A stretch of DNA of 35,229 nt from Gammaproteobacteria bacterium (GTDB lineage Bacteria > Pseudomonadota > Gammaproteobacteria > Pseudomonadales > Pseudohongiellaceae). Shown in pieces: positions 32,878 to 35,229 of this stretch (position 1 is its first letter; each line of letters starts with the position of its first letter). The stretch spans positions 1 through 35,229 of the forward strand of contig JAQWOJ010000004.1 in assembly GCA_029245905.1 (NCBI GenBank), in the 5' to 3' direction. Both the position numbers and the translations under genes were made by a program. The notes under the pieces were generated by a model that saw only the letters and a program-made list of their open reading frames with translations, had not been told where the DNA came from and did no database searches.

Positions 32878-35229
32878 TCAGAAAGTATTAGTTTTAAGTG
32901 ATTTAGTGCTGTACTCATTACCGGCTAGGTGATCAATGATCATATCCGTAGTTGTTGGCGCAGTATTAAACAAATGGCCGTCCAACGCATCCGTTATAGC
33001 ACTGGCTAGAGCAGCTGCCATTGCACCCTGAGTAGGTTCTCCTATGCCTCTCCCACCGGTTGGATTTTGAGGGTCGGGAATATTTACTGCTTGCTGGGTT
33101 GTCTCTATCGGTACGTCCATGTTGGTAGGTGGCTTATTCTGATAAAGACCAGTATTTGCAGGTAAACCATTCTGGGGGTCGTAAACATGACGTTCCAAAT
33201 TGGTTAATCCTACTCCCCAAACCATTCCGCCTCGCATTGCGTTAGCAAAGTTCTTTGGGTGCTGCACGGTGCCGCAATCAGCAACTGCGGTGTAATCGAT
33301 GATTTCGATCTTACCTGTATCTGTGTCTAACTCAATTTCACAGAAACCAACAATATTACCCGGAGGTTGACCTTGCCCAGGAATATTGTCTTTAGCCACT
33401 CCGACTAAGCCAGTACCTGAAACACCCTGCGCAGCGAGTTGAGTTAAGGGGTTTATGTCTTCTGGGTAGACTGAGCCATCATATTTCTCGCCCAACTCAA
33501 TTGCTCGCTGTGCAGCCTGGGCGTAGGTAATACCCACTGAGCTATCATCTGAGAGAAATACTCGCTCATCTCCAATTTCGTAGGCTGCGGGTTCTCCGCC
33601 TAGATCCATCGCCGCAATTTCTTTCATCTTAGCGATTAAATCTTGCCCGGCCACCCAATTAGTTCTGGCATGAGTAAAGATGGTATTGCTTCCCCCTTGA
33701 CCAGAACTGTGCGGGAGATGGCGATCGGATCGACCGCGATGAATTTCACATCTCTCCCAAGGCATTTGCAGAACTTCTGCCGCTGTCCGAGCGTTTGCAG
33801 CATAGGAATATGTTCCTAAGTTGCCGACACCTGAGTGAATGTGCAGTTTGCCGTCCGGAGTAATGCGCAACAAGCCGTCATAACCTCGACCACCTGCGCC
33901 GTGATAACCGATACCGACACCAACGCCACGTTTCTTACCGCCACCAAGATCACGAGATCGAGTTTCACGTTCGTTCCAGTTAAATTCGCGGCGGCCCTGA
34001 TCCAGCGCCTCTGCAATGAAAGAACTCGTGACGGCACCCTGGCTGCCACCCTGATAGCCATCACTGCGAAGAGCATTCATACGACGAAAGTCAACACGGT
34101 CTACTCCGACTGCAGCGGCTAACTTGTCAGTCATAGGTGCAAGTACCGCTGCCATTTCATTTTGCCCTGGTCCACGTTGAGCCCCCCTGGGCGTTGTATT
34201 GGTATAGACGGAAACACCTCTGTATCTCATGGCTTCGGGCTGCAGGCAAACCGTCACATGCTGTGCCGATGAATTACCACTGCCACCCCCGGTAGCCCCG
34301 CCATCGTTTACAATAGCTAGATCCACTCCGCAAACCTTACCGTCTTCTTTAACTCCAATTTTTATCCAGCCTTGGATTCCCGAGCGAGCTGAACCGATGT
34401 AAAATTCTTGCTCTCGCGTGATACGCAGTTGGACAGGCCTATTTAACACACGAGAAAAGTTACCGCTAATGGCCATAAATGGGTACGGTCCAATTTTTGA
34501 ACCAAAGCCGCCCCCGGTTGCTTCATTGATAAAGACCAAGTCAGCGAGGTCTATATTTAGCATGCGGGCTAACCCTGCATTGTTGGCGCTTTGGGATTGT
34601 GAGGACCCGTGGAAATAACATTTCCCATTCTCCCAATAAGCCATACAGGTTCTTGCTTCTAGCGAGTGATGGGGATAACCGATAGTAACAAAGGGTTCTT
34701 CAACTATTGCGGCTGCTTCCGCAAAAGCGCTGTCTAAATCACCGAAGTTCCATTCGGTGGTAAACTCTCCGCCGACTGGGTCGCGGCCACTGCGCATCGC
34801 ATCAATAGCAGCCTGAGGCCATTTGATATCTTTTATCTCAGCTCCAACGATTGGGGTTCCTTCTGGGCCTTCTTCTCTTGTTCGAACTAGCACGTTACCC
34901 TCTGGGTAGGCATTCTTGCCACCAGGAGTGAGGCTTTCCAAGGGATCTGTAACAAAGTCTCGGCGCTCGAAGTCTATACGTATACGGTCTATGGCGGATT
35001 CAGCAATTTCCTCTGTAATAGCTGCAACCGCGAGGATAGGTTGCCCGACATATGTTACGTAGTCAGAGGCCAAAGCCGGATTGCCTGGAGGAGCGCTTGG
35101 CGGAAGATCGTCCGCCGTAAATATTCCAACCACTCCATCCATTCTAAGGGCTTCTGAGGCATCGATATTTACAACCCGCCCACTTGGCAGCGGGCTTGTT
35201 AAAAGACGAGCAAAGACCATACCTTCAGC
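32878..35229 (-). CDS. Xanthine dehydrogenase-family molybdopterin-binding subunit (5' end missing)
   Basis: About 783 residues are visible, and the frame runs off the right edge; the ATG at 35220 lies inside the conserved GMVFARLLTSPLPSG segment, so the true start is upstream. The order of motifs is typical: ADDLPP, YVGQPILAVAA, the GGGFGSK loop and RGPGQNE in the Mo-binding core, and GRGIGEPTQGA near the end with the catalytic-base glutamate. The protein would hydroxylate or oxidise a heterocycle, aldehyde or aromatic substrate together with the FAD subunit. The arrangement Mo subunit then FAD subunit differs from the common 2Fe-2S, FAD, Mo order of paoABC-type operons. Substrate unknown. 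Confidence 0.93.
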   Translation of the reverse strand, partial: AEGMVFARLLTSPLPSGRVVNIDASEALRMDGVVGIFTADDLPPSAPPGNPALASDYVTYVGQPILAVAAITEEIAESAIDRIRIDFERRDFVTDPLESLTPGGKNAYPEGNVLVRTREEGPEGTPIVGAEIKDIKWPQAAIDAMRSGRDPVGGEFTTEWNFGDLDSAFAEAAAIVEEPFVTIGYPHHSLEARTCMAYWENGKCYFHGSSQSQSANNAGLARMLNIDLADLVFINEATGGGFGSKIGPYPFMAISGNFSRVLNRPVQLRITREQEFYIGSARSGIQGWIKIGVKEDGKVCGVDLAIVNDGGATGGGSGNSSAQHVTVCLQPEAMRYRGVSVYTNTTPRGAQRGPGQNEMAAVLAPMTDKLAAAVGVDRVDFRRMNALRSDGYQGGSQGAVTSSFIAEALDQGRREFNWNERETRSRDLGGGKKRGVGVGIGYHGAGGRGYDGLLRITPDGKLHIHSGVGNLGTYSYAANARTAAEVLQMPWERCEIHRGRSDRHLPHSSGQGGSNTIFTHARTNWVAGQDLIAKMKEIAAMDLGGEPAAYEIGDERVFLSDDSSVGITYAQAAQRAIELGEKYDGSVYPEDINPLTQLAAQGVSGTGLVGVAKDNIPGQGQPPGNIVGFCEIELDTDTGKIEIIDYTAVADCGTVQHPKNFANAMRGGMVWGVGLTNLERHVYDPQNGLPANTGLYQNKPPTNMDVPIETTQQAVNIPDPQNPTGGRGIGEPTQGAMAAALASAITDALDGHLFNTAPTTTDMIIDHLAGNEYSTKSLKTNTF

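Overview
The window is about 35 kb of a chromosome, roughly 45 % GC, densely packed with genes on both strands. It most likely comes from a marine or other aquatic gammaproteobacterium. That placement is an inference from gene content: TonB receptor, DsbB, an EmrE-type transporter, a Cys-rich [2Fe-2S] ferrochelatase, exported cytochromes and many exported oxidoreductases. There is no rRNA, tRNA, phage gene, transposase or CRISPR array. Much of the encoded protein is exported, with many Sec signal peptides, several Tat (twin-arginine) signals, one lipoprotein, and several haem, copper, molybdenum or flavin enzymes.

Layout. 1-3.3 kb (+): the end of a PQQ-type sugar dehydrogenase, an SMR (small multidrug resistance) transporter, an exported metallo-beta-lactamase-fold hydrolase and an ACT-domain protein. 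3.4-7.3 kb (+): a penicillin-acylase-family Ntn (N-terminal nucleophile) hydrolase and a Tat-exported amidohydrolase. 7.3-8.9 kb: a DmeF-like cation exporter (-) and a small exported phosphatase-like protein (+), the latter closed by a strong bidirectional terminator. 9.0-13.1 kb (-): two tandem paralogues, each fusing a cysteine-less redoxin domain, a c-type cytochrome and a PHM-like (peptidylglycine hydroxylase-like) two-copper monooxygenase. 13.5-16.5 kb: ferrochelatase (+), then a SoxC-type sulfite dehydrogenase and its short monohaem cytochrome (-). 16.7-19.3 kb (+): a membrane-anchored protein of probable split-barrel type and a TonB-dependent receptor. 19.3-23.2 kb (-): a run of an uncharacterised PDLQGxW protein, a serine hydrolase, a YaiI-like protein and an orphan TAXI-type (TRAP-associated) binding lipoprotein. 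23.6-25.2 kb (+): a second anchored split-barrel-like protein and a Tat-exported double VOC-domain protein. 25.3-26.7 kb (-): a queuosine-precursor-type transporter and an exported methyltransferase-like protein. 26.9-28.9 kb (+): DsbB, a six-cysteine exported DUF2272 protein and an EthD-like protein. 28.8-30.1 kb (-): VOC and SDR (short-chain dehydrogenase) enzymes. 30.3-31.8 kb (+): a third split-barrel protein and a second PDLQGxW protein. 31.9-35.2 kb (-): FAD and molybdenum subunits of a xanthine-dehydrogenase-family enzyme, the latter running off the right edge.

How the genes may work together. The recurring theme is periplasmic redox chemistry. The two copper-haem fusion proteins, the Mo sulfite dehydrogenase with its cytochrome, the Mo/FAD hydroxylase, the split-barrel proteins, VOC and SDR enzymes would fit oxidation of small organic and sulfur compounds, supported by haem synthesis (HemH) and disulfide formation (DsbB). 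The two most unusual observations are the tandem redoxin-cytochrome-copper monooxygenases, whose thioredoxin-like domain has lost every cysteine while the copper and haem ligands are intact, and the repeated pairing of an anchored split-barrel-like gene with a PDLQGxW gene at two places. No complete pathway is visible and the substrates are not known.
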